Of a DNA stretch of 64,000 bases, positions 44,890-53,198 are shown one piece after another (the first letter of the stretch is position 1; each line of letters opens with the position of its first letter). The translations under genes and the position numbers were made by a program. The DNA is from Robiginitomaculum sp. GTDB taxonomy: Bacteria > Pseudomonadota > Alphaproteobacteria > Caulobacterales > Maricaulaceae. The stretch is from contig JAJFFQ010000005.1 in assembly GCA_021776565.1 (NCBI GenBank), forward strand, positions 1-64,000, in the 5' to 3' direction. The notes below the pieces were generated by a model that was not told the origin of the DNA, searched no databases, and saw only the letters and a list, made by a program, of their open reading frames with translations.

Positions 44890-45879
44890 ATGGTAATACT
44901 TGGTTTCGTTCTCGCTGTTTTTTTGCAAACCGGTTCGGTGGCCAAATTGCCAACTGGCGTTTCGACACTCATCGCCGAAGCGCGTACAATCGCTGATCGC
45001 CAAGGCGACACAATCTGGCCGGGCTTTGCCAAAACCCCGTATCCGGTTTTGCTCACCGGCAAAGACCACAGCTTTTTGTTCTGTCCTGTCGGCCCGGCAC
45101 AGGGGTTTGATGACCTGGGGCTGGAGCCAATAACAGGGTGCGCGGTCGCGACCAGAAAACGGATGTTTGCACCCAACTTACAGGCAACATTTCCAGCGGT
45201 GGATGGCATTTCAACCGTGGTTATTGGCACACCTGATGTGACCGAGCGTAATGAGGCCGCGTGGATTTCTACATTGTTGCACGAACATTTTCATCAAATG
45301 CAGATGAGCCAGCCTGATTATTACAAGCAGGTCAGCGCCCTTGGACTGGCGGGCGATGATGACGGGGGCATGTGGATGTTGAACTATCCCTTTCCCTATG
45401 AGGAGGAGGGCGCGCGGGCCGCGTTCCAAAACATGGCATATGCCCTTGTTGATACCTTGCGCGCCCGGGAAAGTATTGTTTTTCAGCGTCGCATTGTCAC
45501 ATATCACAAAGCCCGCCGTGCCGCTTTTGCCCGAGTAAGCGCCGCCCAAGGCCGTTATGCAGAGTTCCAGTTATGGCAGGAAGGTGTATCACGTTATAGT
45601 GAAATTGCCCTGGCAGAAGCCGCAATCGAGCGGTTTCGCAGGGGCGAAAGCCCTTATGATTATTCTGCCCTGGCCTTAAACTTGCGCGTGTCTGTGCTTA
45701 AAAACCTGGATCGTTTTGACCTTAAAAAAAATGGTCGTGTCAGTTTTTATGCCCTGGGTGCCGGCGAGGCATTATTACTTGATCGGCTGCGCCCCAACTG
45801 GCGCGAGCAATATTTTCACACCGGCCTGGCCATGGCCCCGCTGATTTATGAAGACAACACTCATGCTGAGGCCAGATAA
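44890..45879 (+). CDS. Exported HExxH protein, putative metallohydrolase
   Basis: A 329-residue protein with a short N-terminal hydrophobic segment (VILGFVLAVFLQTGSVA) that is probably a signal peptide. It has a zincin-type motif HEHFH at residues 131-135 (STLLHEHFHQMQ), preceded by a hydrophobic strand, and a later WQEGVSRYSEIALAEAAIE helix whose Glu could be a third ligand. I do not recognise a named family, so peptidase activity is a prediction from the motif. It begins 52 bp after grpE and its last 19 bases overlap the 3' end of the convergent deaminase gene. Confidence 0.72.
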   Translation: MVILGFVLAVFLQTGSVAKLPTGVSTLIAEARTIADRQGDTIWPGFAKTPYPVLLTGKDHSFLFCPVGPAQGFDDLGLEPITGCAVATRKRMFAPNLQATFPAVDGISTVVIGTPDVTERNEAAWISTLLHEHFHQMQMSQPDYYKQVSALGLAGDDDGGMWMLNYPFPYEEEGARAAFQNMAYALVDTLRARESIVFQRRIVTYHKARRAAFARVSAAQGRYAEFQLWQEGVSRYSEIALAEAAIERFRRGESPYDYSALALNLRVSVLKNLDRFDLKKNGRVSFYALGAGEALLLDRLRPNWREQYFHTGLAMAPLIYEDNTHAEAR

Positions 45880-46874
45880 TCATCCAGTTTCGCCAAGACT
45901 GCCTGTTTATCAGGCGCATCCAGAAACGAGCCTTCAAAGCTGTTGCGCAAGAGCTGCTCCACATCCTTGCGGTTAAGTGGCAGGGCTTTAATCAGCGCGG
46001 CAAAATTATCGTTTACATAGCCGCCAAAATACGACGGGTCATCGGAATTTATGCACGGCTTCAACCCGGCGTCCAGCATGGCCTTGATCGGATGGTCTTT
46101 CATATCATCCACAACACAAAGCTTGAGGTTGGATAAGGGGCAAACGGTCAGGCACATGCCTTCTCCGGCCAATCGCGCCACCAGTTTTTTGTCCTCCAGC
46201 GCACGATTGCCATGATCCACGCGCGCCACCTTCAAAATATCCAGTGCCTCCCAGACATAATCCGGTGGCCCCTCTTCGCCCGCATGAGCAACCACACGCA
46301 AGCCCATTTCGCGGGCCTTGGCAAACACCCGGGCAAATTTGGATGGTGGATGCCCGACCTCCGAGCTATCCAGTCCCACACCATCAATCACGGACAGGAA
46401 TGGCACAGCATCTTCCAGGGTAGCAAAGGCGTCTTCCTCGCTTAAATGACGCAAAAAGCACATGATGAGTTTTGAAGACATGCCCAGTTTGGCGCGTGCA
46501 TCTGCCAACGCACGAGTAATACCATCCACCGCATCGGCAAACGCCACGCCGCGTTCCGTATGCCCCTGCGGATCAAAGAAAATCTCGGTGTGGATGACGT
46601 TATCGGCGGCTGCACGGGTCAAATAAGCCCAGGTCAGGTCGTAAAAATCCTGACGTTTCAAGAGCACACTCATACCCTGATAGTAAATATCCAAAAATTC
46701 CTGCAAATTGGAAAAGTCATAGGCGGCACGAATACCCTCAACCGAGGCAAAGGGCAGCTTTACGCCATTGCGCCGGGCAATTTCAAACATCAGTGCCGGC
46801 TCGAATGAACCTTCAATATGCAAATGCAGCTCGGCCTTGGGGGCATTTGCAGCGAGTGAAATAAGGTCTGTCAT
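45861..46874 (-). CDS. Adenine deaminase (adenosine deaminase family)
   Basis: A 337-residue TIM-barrel metallohydrolase: APKAELHLHIEGSFEP (HxH zinc pair), VAHAGEEGPPDYVWEAL (third His and catalytic Glu), RVDHGNRA (His) and CINSDDPSYFGGYV (Asp ligands). The EFLDIYYQGMSVL and GLDSSEVGHPPSKF segments match the short bacterial adenine deaminase type (such as the characterised Pseudomonas enzyme) better than true adenosine deaminase, converting adenine to hypoxanthine. The ATG at 46874 follows GGAGCCTTTC; the longer frame lacks a site. Confidence 0.9.
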   Translation of the reverse strand: MTDLISLAANAPKAELHLHIEGSFEPALMFEIARRNGVKLPFASVEGIRAAYDFSNLQEFLDIYYQGMSVLLKRQDFYDLTWAYLTRAAADNVIHTEIFFDPQGHTERGVAFADAVDGITRALADARAKLGMSSKLIMCFLRHLSEEDAFATLEDAVPFLSVIDGVGLDSSEVGHPPSKFARVFAKAREMGLRVVAHAGEEGPPDYVWEALDILKVARVDHGNRALEDKKLVARLAGEGMCLTVCPLSNLKLCVVDDMKDHPIKAMLDAGLKPCINSDDPSYFGGYVNDNFAALIKALPLNRKDVEQLLRNSFEGSFLDAPDKQAVLAKLDDYLASA

Positions 46875-46940
46875 GAAAGGCTCCGGTTCAACGAGATAAA
46901 ATAAGGCAACAACCAAACCCTACTCCGATAAGATGCCTAC

Positions 46941-46968
46941 TTGCAATTTTTATCGATGTTCTTATTAT
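46941..46968 (+). promoter_or_regulatory. Candidate promoter of the TcmP pair
   Basis: TTGCAA (46941-46946) and TATTAT (46963-46968) are separated by 16 bp and lie 24 bp before the TcmP start codon, which has a strong GGAGG site. The region is AT-rich compared with neighbouring genes. Confidence 0.45.
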
Positions 46969-46991
46969 GTTCGCATTTAATGGAGGCCATA

Positions 46992-47882
46992 ATGAGTCAA
47001 AGAGCATTCGGTGGTGAGCATACGACCCAAAAACTGCGAATTATAGAAAACTATCTAGGAATGTTTTCTACTGCCTTGAAAAACCAGCCATTTGACAGAA
47101 TTTACATTGATGCATTTGCAGGTTCTGGCGAAGTACCTAGCAACACTTCTGCAAGACCACCCGCTCTTTTTCAGGAGTTCTATGAGAGTGAGAAGCAAGC
47201 CGTTCTTATGGGTTCCGCACAAAGAGCAATGGATTTGCGAACTCCATTTCAGCGTTACGTTTTTATTGATAAAAAGCGTTCCAATATAACGGAATTGAAG
47301 GAACGGTTCTCACCACATCACAGATTTAATAAATGTGAATTTCATTACGCTGACGCAAATACAAAATTGAAAGAATTGTGTAAATCAATCAATTGGAACA
47401 AAAACAGGGCTGTAGTATTTTTGGATCCGTTTGGTAATCAGGTTGCCTGGGATACTATCAAGGCCTTGGCCGAAACTAAGGCCATTGACCTTTGGTATTT
47501 GTTTCCATCAGGAACGGGTGTATGCCGTCAAGTTTCCAAAAAGGGTAAAATTCACGAAACCCATATAAAATCATTAATTAGTCTTTTTGGGAGTCAAGAA
47601 ATATTAAGCCAATTAGCAACTATAGAAAGAGAAAATGACCTTTTTGGTGAGCGTGATGTTTCCAAGCGGACAGCTACAGTTGAGAGTGTAACGAAGTTGA
47701 TGATATCGCAAATGAAAAATATTTTTCCTGGTGGTGTTCTGGACAAATGGGTACCGTTAGGCAAAAGTCGGAACCACCCGTTATATTCTCTTATTTTTGC
47801 TTGGGCTAATCCAAGTCCTGAGGCTTCTAATTTAGCTCGCAAATTTGCCAAAACCGTCTTGAAAGGAGTATCAGAAAACTGA
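46992..47882 (+). CDS. tcmP: Three-Cys-motif partner protein TcmP
   Basis: A 296-residue protein of the TcmP family: GGEHTTQKLRIIENYLGMFSTAL at the start, FDRIYIDAFAGSGEVP (an N-terminal motif like a nucleotide- or SAM-binding loop), RYVFIDKKRSN and AVVFLDPFGNQVAWDTIKALAETKAIDLWYLFP in the core. The function is unknown; the family is named for its constant pairing with a three-Cys-motif protein, which here is the next gene, one base after the stop. The ATG at 46992 follows GGAGG by 5 nt. Codon use and base composition look more AT-rich than those of the flanking housekeeping genes, suggesting acquisition. Confidence 0.9.
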   Translation: MSQRAFGGEHTTQKLRIIENYLGMFSTALKNQPFDRIYIDAFAGSGEVPSNTSARPPALFQEFYESEKQAVLMGSAQRAMDLRTPFQRYVFIDKKRSNITELKERFSPHHRFNKCEFHYADANTKLKELCKSINWNKNRAVVFLDPFGNQVAWDTIKALAETKAIDLWYLFPSGTGVCRQVSKKGKIHETHIKSLISLFGSQEILSQLATIERENDLFGERDVSKRTATVESVTKLMISQMKNIFPGGVLDKWVPLGKSRNHPLYSLIFAWANPSPEASNLARKFAKTVLKGVSEN

Positions 47883-47883
47883 T

Positions 47884-48642
47884 ATGGCCGGTCTATCAGA
47901 CATAGAATGGACAGATGCAACATGGAATCCCGTTTCGGGTTGCCGCATTATTTCATCGGGGTGCACTAATTGTTATGCGATGCGTATGGCCGCACGTTTG
48001 CAAGCCATGGGGCATGAAAATTACATCGGAACAACACGGAAAAGTGGAAATCGTCACGTATGGACTGGCAAGGTTCATTTGAATGATGCTGTCTTAAAAA
48101 CACCCCTGACTTGGCGCAAACCCCGGTTGGTTTTTGTAAATTCCATGTCCGATCTTTTTCAAGATAACATTCCTTTTGAGTTCGTAGAAAAGGTTTGGGC
48201 AGTAATGGCAGCGTCACCCATTCATACCTTCCAGGTACTAACTAAACAGCCCGAAAGGATGTTGGAGTTTTTACAGCAAAGAAAAAAGCTGCCGCTCCAT
48301 AATGTGTGGTTAGGAACATCCGTTGAAGATCAAGCTGTTACTTATCGAATTAGAGATTTGGCAAAATGTACCGCCGCAGTCAGATTCATTTCATTTGAGC
48401 CCTTAATTGGTTCTGTTGGCTTGGTGGATTTAAAAAAAATTCACTGGGCAATCGTAGGTGGTGAATCTGGCCCAAAATCACGCCCAATATCCAACGTTTG
48501 GGTGGAAGAAATATACGAACAATGTGAAACTCATAATGTCGCTTTTTTCTTCAAACAATGGGGTGGTGCAAACAAGAAAAAAACGGGTCGGGAATTTCGT
48601 GGAAAAACTTGGGATCACATGCCAGAGCCGGTATTCGCTTAA
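47884..48642 (+). CDS. Three-Cys-motif Gp37/Gp68-family (DUF5131) protein
   Basis: A 252-residue protein with C20, C27 and C30 in SGCRIISSGCTNCYAMRMA, the CxxxxxxCxxC-type motif that gives the family its name, followed by a TIM-barrel-like core: VFVNSMSDLFQD, TFQVLTKQPERM, NVWLGTSVEDQ, RFISFEPLIG, WAIVGGESGPKSRP and AFFFKQWGG. This resembles phage Gp37/Gp68 proteins and distant radical-SAM-like enzymes; whether it binds an iron-sulfur cluster is inferred from the cysteines. Function unknown. It is cotranslated with TcmP (one-base gap). Confidence 0.88.
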   Translation: MAGLSDIEWTDATWNPVSGCRIISSGCTNCYAMRMAARLQAMGHENYIGTTRKSGNRHVWTGKVHLNDAVLKTPLTWRKPRLVFVNSMSDLFQDNIPFEFVEKVWAVMAASPIHTFQVLTKQPERMLEFLQQRKKLPLHNVWLGTSVEDQAVTYRIRDLAKCTAAVRFISFEPLIGSVGLVDLKKIHWAIVGGESGPKSRPISNVWVEEIYEQCETHNVAFFFKQWGGANKKKTGREFRGKTWDHMPEPVFA

Positions 48643-48653
48643 TGTGTGCCGGT

Positions 48654-49109
48654 TTACCCCCGAGGGAATACCGTGTTCTTTTTCACCTGACCAAAGGCAA
48701 ATTTGGAATCAATGGAATGAACCCCTGGCAGTTTGGCCAGCACGTTGCGGATAAAGTATTCATAATCCTGCAAACTGGCGCTGACCACATGCAGCAAATA
48801 ATCGCTTGAGCCGGTCATCAGATAACATTCCAGTATCTCATCGGCATGATTAATCCCAGCCTCAAAGCCGCGGATCAGCTCATCAGACGGGCGTTCCAGC
48901 TTGATCTGCACAAAGACATTAAGTGGCAGGCCATATTTTTCCTGATCTACCAACGCCGTATAGCCGGTGAGCACGCCGCGCCGTTCCAACGCCCGCATCC
49001 GGCGCAAACAGGGCGATGGCGATAACCCCACCCGTTCGGATAATTCCTGATTGGTCAGCCGAGCGTTTTCCTGCAAAGCCCGGACAATTTTTCGATCTAT
49101 GGTATCCAT
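48654..49109 (-). CDS. Lrp/AsnC-family regulator
   Basis: A 151-residue regulator: N-terminal HTH IDRKIVRALQENARLTNQELSERVGLSPSPCLRRMRALERRGVL (residues 4-48) and a C-terminal RAM domain with GFEAGINHADEILECYLMTGSSDYLLHVV. Such proteins form octamers sensing amino acids. It is divergent from methionine gamma-lyase with 120 bp between, the same neighbour relation known for MdeR and MdeA in Pseudomonas putida, so it probably activates that gene in response to methionine or a related amino acid. Confidence 0.95.
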   Translation of the reverse strand: MDTIDRKIVRALQENARLTNQELSERVGLSPSPCLRRMRALERRGVLTGYTALVDQEKYGLPLNVFVQIKLERPSDELIRGFEAGINHADEILECYLMTGSSDYLLHVVSASLQDYEYFIRNVLAKLPGVHSIDSKFAFGQVKKNTVFPRG

Positions 49110-49118
49110 AACGTTCTC

Positions 49119-49157
49119 ATATTGGCAATATCTGCTAATTTTATAGTTTTATTAGCA
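49119..49157. promoter_or_regulatory. Palindromes between the Lrp regulator and methionine gamma-lyase
   Basis: A perfect 13-bp palindrome ATATTGGCAATAT (49119-49131) is followed by TGCTAAT (49133-49139) and its inverse ATTAGCA (49151-49157) with an 11-nt AT-rich spacer. Paired AT-rich dyads spaced about one to two helical turns apart are what Lrp-family octamers bind. Assignment is by position and symmetry only. Confidence 0.55.
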
Positions 49158-49229
49158 ATATTTCGCAAGCACGTGGCGCGAACAATCGCGCATAATGCTT
49201 GTATCAGAACAGTATTTAGGAGACGCATT

Positions 49230-50453
49230 ATGGCAATAAACGATACAAAATCCGGCTTTGCTACCCGCGCCATTCATGGCTCCATGCACACAAGCCAACC
49301 CGAAGGGGCGTTAAATCCACCGCTTTACATGAGTTCCACCTTTACTTTTGAACGGGTAGAGGATGGTGCCGCACTGTTTGCCGGTGAAAAGCCCGGGCAT
49401 TTTTACAGCCGGGTTAGCAACCCGACGCTATCAGCACTTGAGATGCGCTTTGCAACACTGGAAAATGCCGAAGCGGCGCTGAGTTTCGCCTCGGGCATGG
49501 GGGCGATTACCTCGGTTTTGTGGACATTCCTGAGCGCCGGTGATGAGATCATCGCAGACAAAACGCTGTATGGTTGCACATTTGCCTTTCTTCAACACGG
49601 GCTTTCGCGCTTTGGCGTCACCGTGCGTGATGTTGATCTGAATGATCTGGCCGCGTTAAAGACGGCGATCACCGACAAGACCCGCATTATCTATTTTGAA
49701 AGCCCAAGCAATCCCAATATGCGCCTTGTGGATATTACGGCGGTAAGCACCATTGCCGACCAGCACAACATTAAAACCATCGTCGATAACACCTATTGCA
49801 CACCGTATTTACAACAACCCCTGGCACTGGGCGCAGACATTGTGGTTCATTCGGCCACCAAATACCTGGGCGGTCATGGTGACCTCATTGCCGGCATGGC
49901 GGCAGGCAGCGCAGATGATATGTTGCAGGTGCGCGTCGAGGGTTTGAAAGACATGACCGGCGCCGTGATGACCCCCCTGACAGCGCACCAGATCATGCGC
50001 GGTCTGAAAACTCTTGAGATACGCATGGATCGTCACTGCACCTCCGCCCAGACCATTGCCACCCGTCTTGAAGCACATCCGGCTGTGCGTGAGGTTTATT
50101 ATCCCGGCCTGAACAGCTTTGCGCAGCATGATCTGGCCCGGCGGCAAATGCGCGGCTCCGGTGGCATGATTGCCTTTGAATTAAACGCTGACCTTGCCGG
50201 TGCCGCCCACATGATGAACGCCCTGGAGCTTGTCAAACGTGCCGTCAGCCTTGGCGATGCTGATACATTGATCCAGCACCCGGCCAGCATGACCCACGCC
50301 ACCTATACCGCAGATGAGCGCGCTGCCCACGGCATATCAGATACCTTGCTGCGCTTGTCGGTGGGGCTAGAGACAGTGGATGACATCTGGGCCGATCTGG
50401 CCATGGCGCTGGATGCACTGGCGATACAAGAGGTCGCACCCAGAGCCGCATAA
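49230..50453 (+). CDS. megL: Methionine gamma-lyase
   Basis: A 407-residue PLP enzyme of the Cys/Met metabolism class: FYSRVSNPTLSALEMRFA (PLP phosphate-binding Tyr/Arg), SFASGMGAITSVLWTFL, VVHSATKYLGGHGD with the Schiff-base Lys, and TLYGCTFAFL, where the Cys corresponds to Cys116 typical of methionine gamma-lyase rather than cystathionine lyases. It splits methionine into methanethiol, ammonia and 2-oxobutyrate. The ATG at 49230 follows AGGAG by 7 nt; the longer frame is ignored. It is divergent from an Lrp regulator and converges with the next gene, 17 bp away. Confidence 0.9.
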   Translation: MAINDTKSGFATRAIHGSMHTSQPEGALNPPLYMSSTFTFERVEDGAALFAGEKPGHFYSRVSNPTLSALEMRFATLENAEAALSFASGMGAITSVLWTFLSAGDEIIADKTLYGCTFAFLQHGLSRFGVTVRDVDLNDLAALKTAITDKTRIIYFESPSNPNMRLVDITAVSTIADQHNIKTIVDNTYCTPYLQQPLALGADIVVHSATKYLGGHGDLIAGMAAGSADDMLQVRVEGLKDMTGAVMTPLTAHQIMRGLKTLEIRMDRHCTSAQTIATRLEAHPAVREVYYPGLNSFAQHDLARRQMRGSGGMIAFELNADLAGAAHMMNALELVKRAVSLGDADTLIQHPASMTHATYTADERAAHGISDTLLRLSVGLETVDDIWADLAMALDALAIQEVAPRAA

Positions 50454-50469
50454 TAAGGGCTTTGGCTAT

Positions 50470-51873
50470 TTAATTTTCGGCCAGCGCCTCACGGATTTTG
50501 CCCGCTTGAACCTGCGCGTCTTTGGTCACTTGCGCGGCGTTCAGCGTGCGCACTTTACCATCACGCATCAACACCTGACCATCAACAATACTGGTCACCA
50601 CATCACGTGATCCGGCCACATAAACCAGGTGCGATTCCACGTCATACAATGGTGCCATGTGCGGGCTGCTCAAGCTTAGCTGTATCATGTCGGCGCGCTT
50701 GTCGGGAACCAGACTGCCGGTCACATCACCAAGGCCAATGGCGAGGGCACCAATGCGGGTAGCCATAGCCAAAGCAGTGCTGGCCGGGATCAGTGTTGGG
50801 TCGCCGGATTTGCCCTTGTGCAGAAGCGCAGCAAGGCGAATTTCTTCCCACATATCCAGATCATTATTCGAGGCAGCCCCGTCTGTGCCAAGACCGACGT
50901 TAATCCCTCTGGATAGCATTTGCGCCACCGGAGAAAACCCTGCGGCGGTTTTCATGTTGGAGGTGGGGTTATGGATGGGGCCGACATCACTCATCGCCAA
51001 CATATCCATTTCGTCCTCATCGGGCCAGACCATGTGGGCAGCAATCAGGGGAAAATCGAGCATGCCAAGTCCGGCAATATGACGCACTGAACTATTGCCA
51101 TATCGCTCCTCCATCACCTCCATTTCAGACGGGCTTTCGGCCACATGCATCATCATGGGCGCGTGCAGATCATTAGCGGCATCAAGAACCTCTTTGAGGT
51201 GCTCTGGCGACACCGTATAGGCACCATGCGGGGCAAAGGCAGCAACCAGCTTTCCCGTCGGATCTTTGAAATCGCGCACAAAATCATGCCCGGCAGCAAA
51301 GCTGTCATCCCAACCAGAAAAACCGGGGCTGGGATAATCAATCATCGGCGCACCCAAAATCGCCCGGATACCGCACTGCTGGTAAATTTGCGCAGCGATT
51401 TGGGGATAGAAATACATGTCGACAATGGTGGTAGTGCCGCCCCGGATCATTTCCCAACAGGCCAGCGCCGCCCCGGCGCGTATGAAGTCCTCATCAACAA
51501 ACTTGCCTTCCATAGGGAAGATATAATTTTGCAGCCAGTCGATCAGCGCCATATCGTCAGCTATACCGCGAAACAACACCATGGCGGCATGGGTGTGGCC
51601 ATTGACCAATCCCGGCATCAGCACCCTGTTTTTGCCGAAAATTCTTGATGCTGCCTTGTATTGTGTATTGATCTCTGCCCGTGGCCCAATCGCGATAATG
51701 GCACCGTCCCTGACCGCAACTGCGCCGTCTTTTAGCACCCCCGCGCCCTCTTCCATGGACAAGACATAATCGCCATAAACGATCATGTCGGCCTTTTCCT
51801 TGGCCATCACGAGGTTGGGCAGGGAAAAGGCAATCAGGAGCAGTGCTGATCGAAAAACGGTGAATAATGGCAT
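50470..51873 (-). CDS. Exported MtaD/TrzA-like amidohydrolase (aminohydrolase)
   Basis: A 467-residue enzyme of the ATZ/TRZ amidohydrolase branch that includes 5-methylthioadenosine/S-adenosylhomocysteine deaminases. Metal and catalytic residues are intact: PGLVNGHTHAAM (HxH), MHVAESPSEM (His, Glu), AHMVWPDEDE (His), GLGTDGAASNNDLDM (Asp), and HNPTSNMKTAAG. Unusually for this branch it begins with a signal peptide (SALLLIAFSLPNLVMA-KEK), so it would act in the periplasm. The substrate (an aminopurine or related ring) is not determined. It converges with megL. Confidence 0.87.
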   Translation of the reverse strand: MPLFTVFRSALLLIAFSLPNLVMAKEKADMIVYGDYVLSMEEGAGVLKDGAVAVRDGAIIAIGPRAEINTQYKAASRIFGKNRVLMPGLVNGHTHAAMVLFRGIADDMALIDWLQNYIFPMEGKFVDEDFIRAGAALACWEMIRGGTTTIVDMYFYPQIAAQIYQQCGIRAILGAPMIDYPSPGFSGWDDSFAAGHDFVRDFKDPTGKLVAAFAPHGAYTVSPEHLKEVLDAANDLHAPMMMHVAESPSEMEVMEERYGNSSVRHIAGLGMLDFPLIAAHMVWPDEDEMDMLAMSDVGPIHNPTSNMKTAAGFSPVAQMLSRGINVGLGTDGAASNNDLDMWEEIRLAALLHKGKSGDPTLIPASTALAMATRIGALAIGLGDVTGSLVPDKRADMIQLSLSSPHMAPLYDVESHLVYVAGSRDVVTSIVDGQVLMRDGKVRTLNAAQVTKDAQVQAGKIREALAEN

Positions 51874-51927
51874 AAGGGACTCCCCGGAAATGGTGATCGG
51901 GAGATGTATACTGAAGCAGCCTGAAAG

Positions 51928-53196
51928 TCACCTTTTGGCAAAAAAATACCGAAACCCGAGGCCAAAATTCCAGCCCCGGTATTGAGAGCGCAAACCTACG
52001 GTCTCAAAAGAGGTAACACGCCTGAACGCCGGGTTTTGGGCGTGAAGATAGCGGGCTTCCCCAAACAGCTCCAGCTGTGTCCCCAAAGCATATGACAAGC
52101 CGCCAAACAACTGATAGCCAAACGTTTCGTCCGAGCCATTGATAAAAATACCGCTATAGCGTGAATAAACCGAAGAATGTACCAACCCGGCTCCGCCGCC
52201 CAGGCTGGGCCTTATTCCCGCAATCCCGTCAAGATCAAAATGTGCATTGCCCATCACCACAAAGTCATAGGCACCATTGGCGGCAACATCTGTTAAGTCA
52301 TTGCCATTAAAGGCCAGTGTTCTGGTGTCATTGGAGCGGGTCGACAGATCCAGTTCCAGCCTGACTCGCCCTGGCCCAGTTTCAAAGGCCCGGCCCAGCG
52401 CCAGGGCGGCAAAGGCGCCAGGCGCGAAACCGGTATCAAGACGCTGCCCCCCACCCTCACTGACTTGATCCTTGATCGAGGCCAGCCCAAGTTGACCGGA
52501 AATGTACCAGGGGCCGGGCGTCTTTTCGACATTTTGTTTTCGGGACGGTTCACCCAGATGGCGCCTGATACCAACCATAAAAACCAGGCCGTCAAATTCT
52601 GACGACAGGTTTTGAGTGCCTGCTGCAATGGTGCGGCTAAAATGAAGCGATGGCGCACTGACATAGCGGGCTTTTACAAAACCCGAGATACGCGCACTGA
52701 CCGTTGTTTCAACCCCGCCGATCAACTGCCAGGCGATGCTGTCTGAATGACCGCTCAGGCGATTTACGTCATAGCCTATGTTCTGCCGGGCAAAAGCAAT
52801 GCCAAGACCGGCACCCAGGAACGGGGTTACCGGGCTGTCATTTTCAAAGTCATAAAGCGCATTGACGATTGCTGTTACGGCACCGGTGTTATTGTTCGAT
52901 ATGTTTTTAGAGACGGTATTGACGCTGAACGAGTCCACCGAATTGTCACGCCAGGCCAGTTCCCCCTCCAGCCGCCAGCCGGTGAATTGATAACCAATTG
53001 CACCGGCCAGCGCCGGGCCGACTTTATACTCGGCATCTGTTTTTACCGTGCCCACCTTGCTGATCTGGTCAATCGGCTGGCTGACCCCTGCCTCGGCGGA
53101 TACATACCATTGCGCACGTCCGATATCCGGATTTGCCCAGAAAAGTATCACCACAATGACCGCGCTGGTCATTTTCCCCCAGGTTCTGATGACCAT
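51928..53196 (-). CDS. Tandem outer-membrane beta-barrel protein
   Basis: About 422 residues: a signal peptide ending near IGRA-QW and two homologous 8-stranded OmpA-like barrels, the first at about residues 30-210 (AQWYVSAEAGVSQPID ... LVFMVGIRRHL) and the second at about 230-422 (GPWYISGQLGLASIKDQVSEG ... GWNFGLGFRYFF). Both start with the W-Y-S-A/G-Q/E-G-L/V pattern and end on a run of aromatic residues, as outer-membrane barrels do. Two barrels in one chain are unusual. The ATG at 53196 begins 2 bp after the stop of the preceding gene; an ATG at 53172 behind GGGGG is an alternative start. Function unknown. Confidence 0.83.
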   Translation of the reverse strand: MVIRTWGKMTSAVIVVILFWANPDIGRAQWYVSAEAGVSQPIDQISKVGTVKTDAEYKVGPALAGAIGYQFTGWRLEGELAWRDNSVDSFSVNTVSKNISNNNTGAVTAIVNALYDFENDSPVTPFLGAGLGIAFARQNIGYDVNRLSGHSDSIAWQLIGGVETTVSARISGFVKARYVSAPSLHFSRTIAAGTQNLSSEFDGLVFMVGIRRHLGEPSRKQNVEKTPGPWYISGQLGLASIKDQVSEGGGQRLDTGFAPGAFAALALGRAFETGPGRVRLELDLSTRSNDTRTLAFNGNDLTDVAANGAYDFVVMGNAHFDLDGIAGIRPSLGGGAGLVHSSVYSRYSGIFINGSDETFGYQLFGGLSYALGTQLELFGEARYLHAQNPAFRRVTSFETVGLRSQYRGWNFGLGFRYFFAKR

Positions 53197-53198
53197 GG

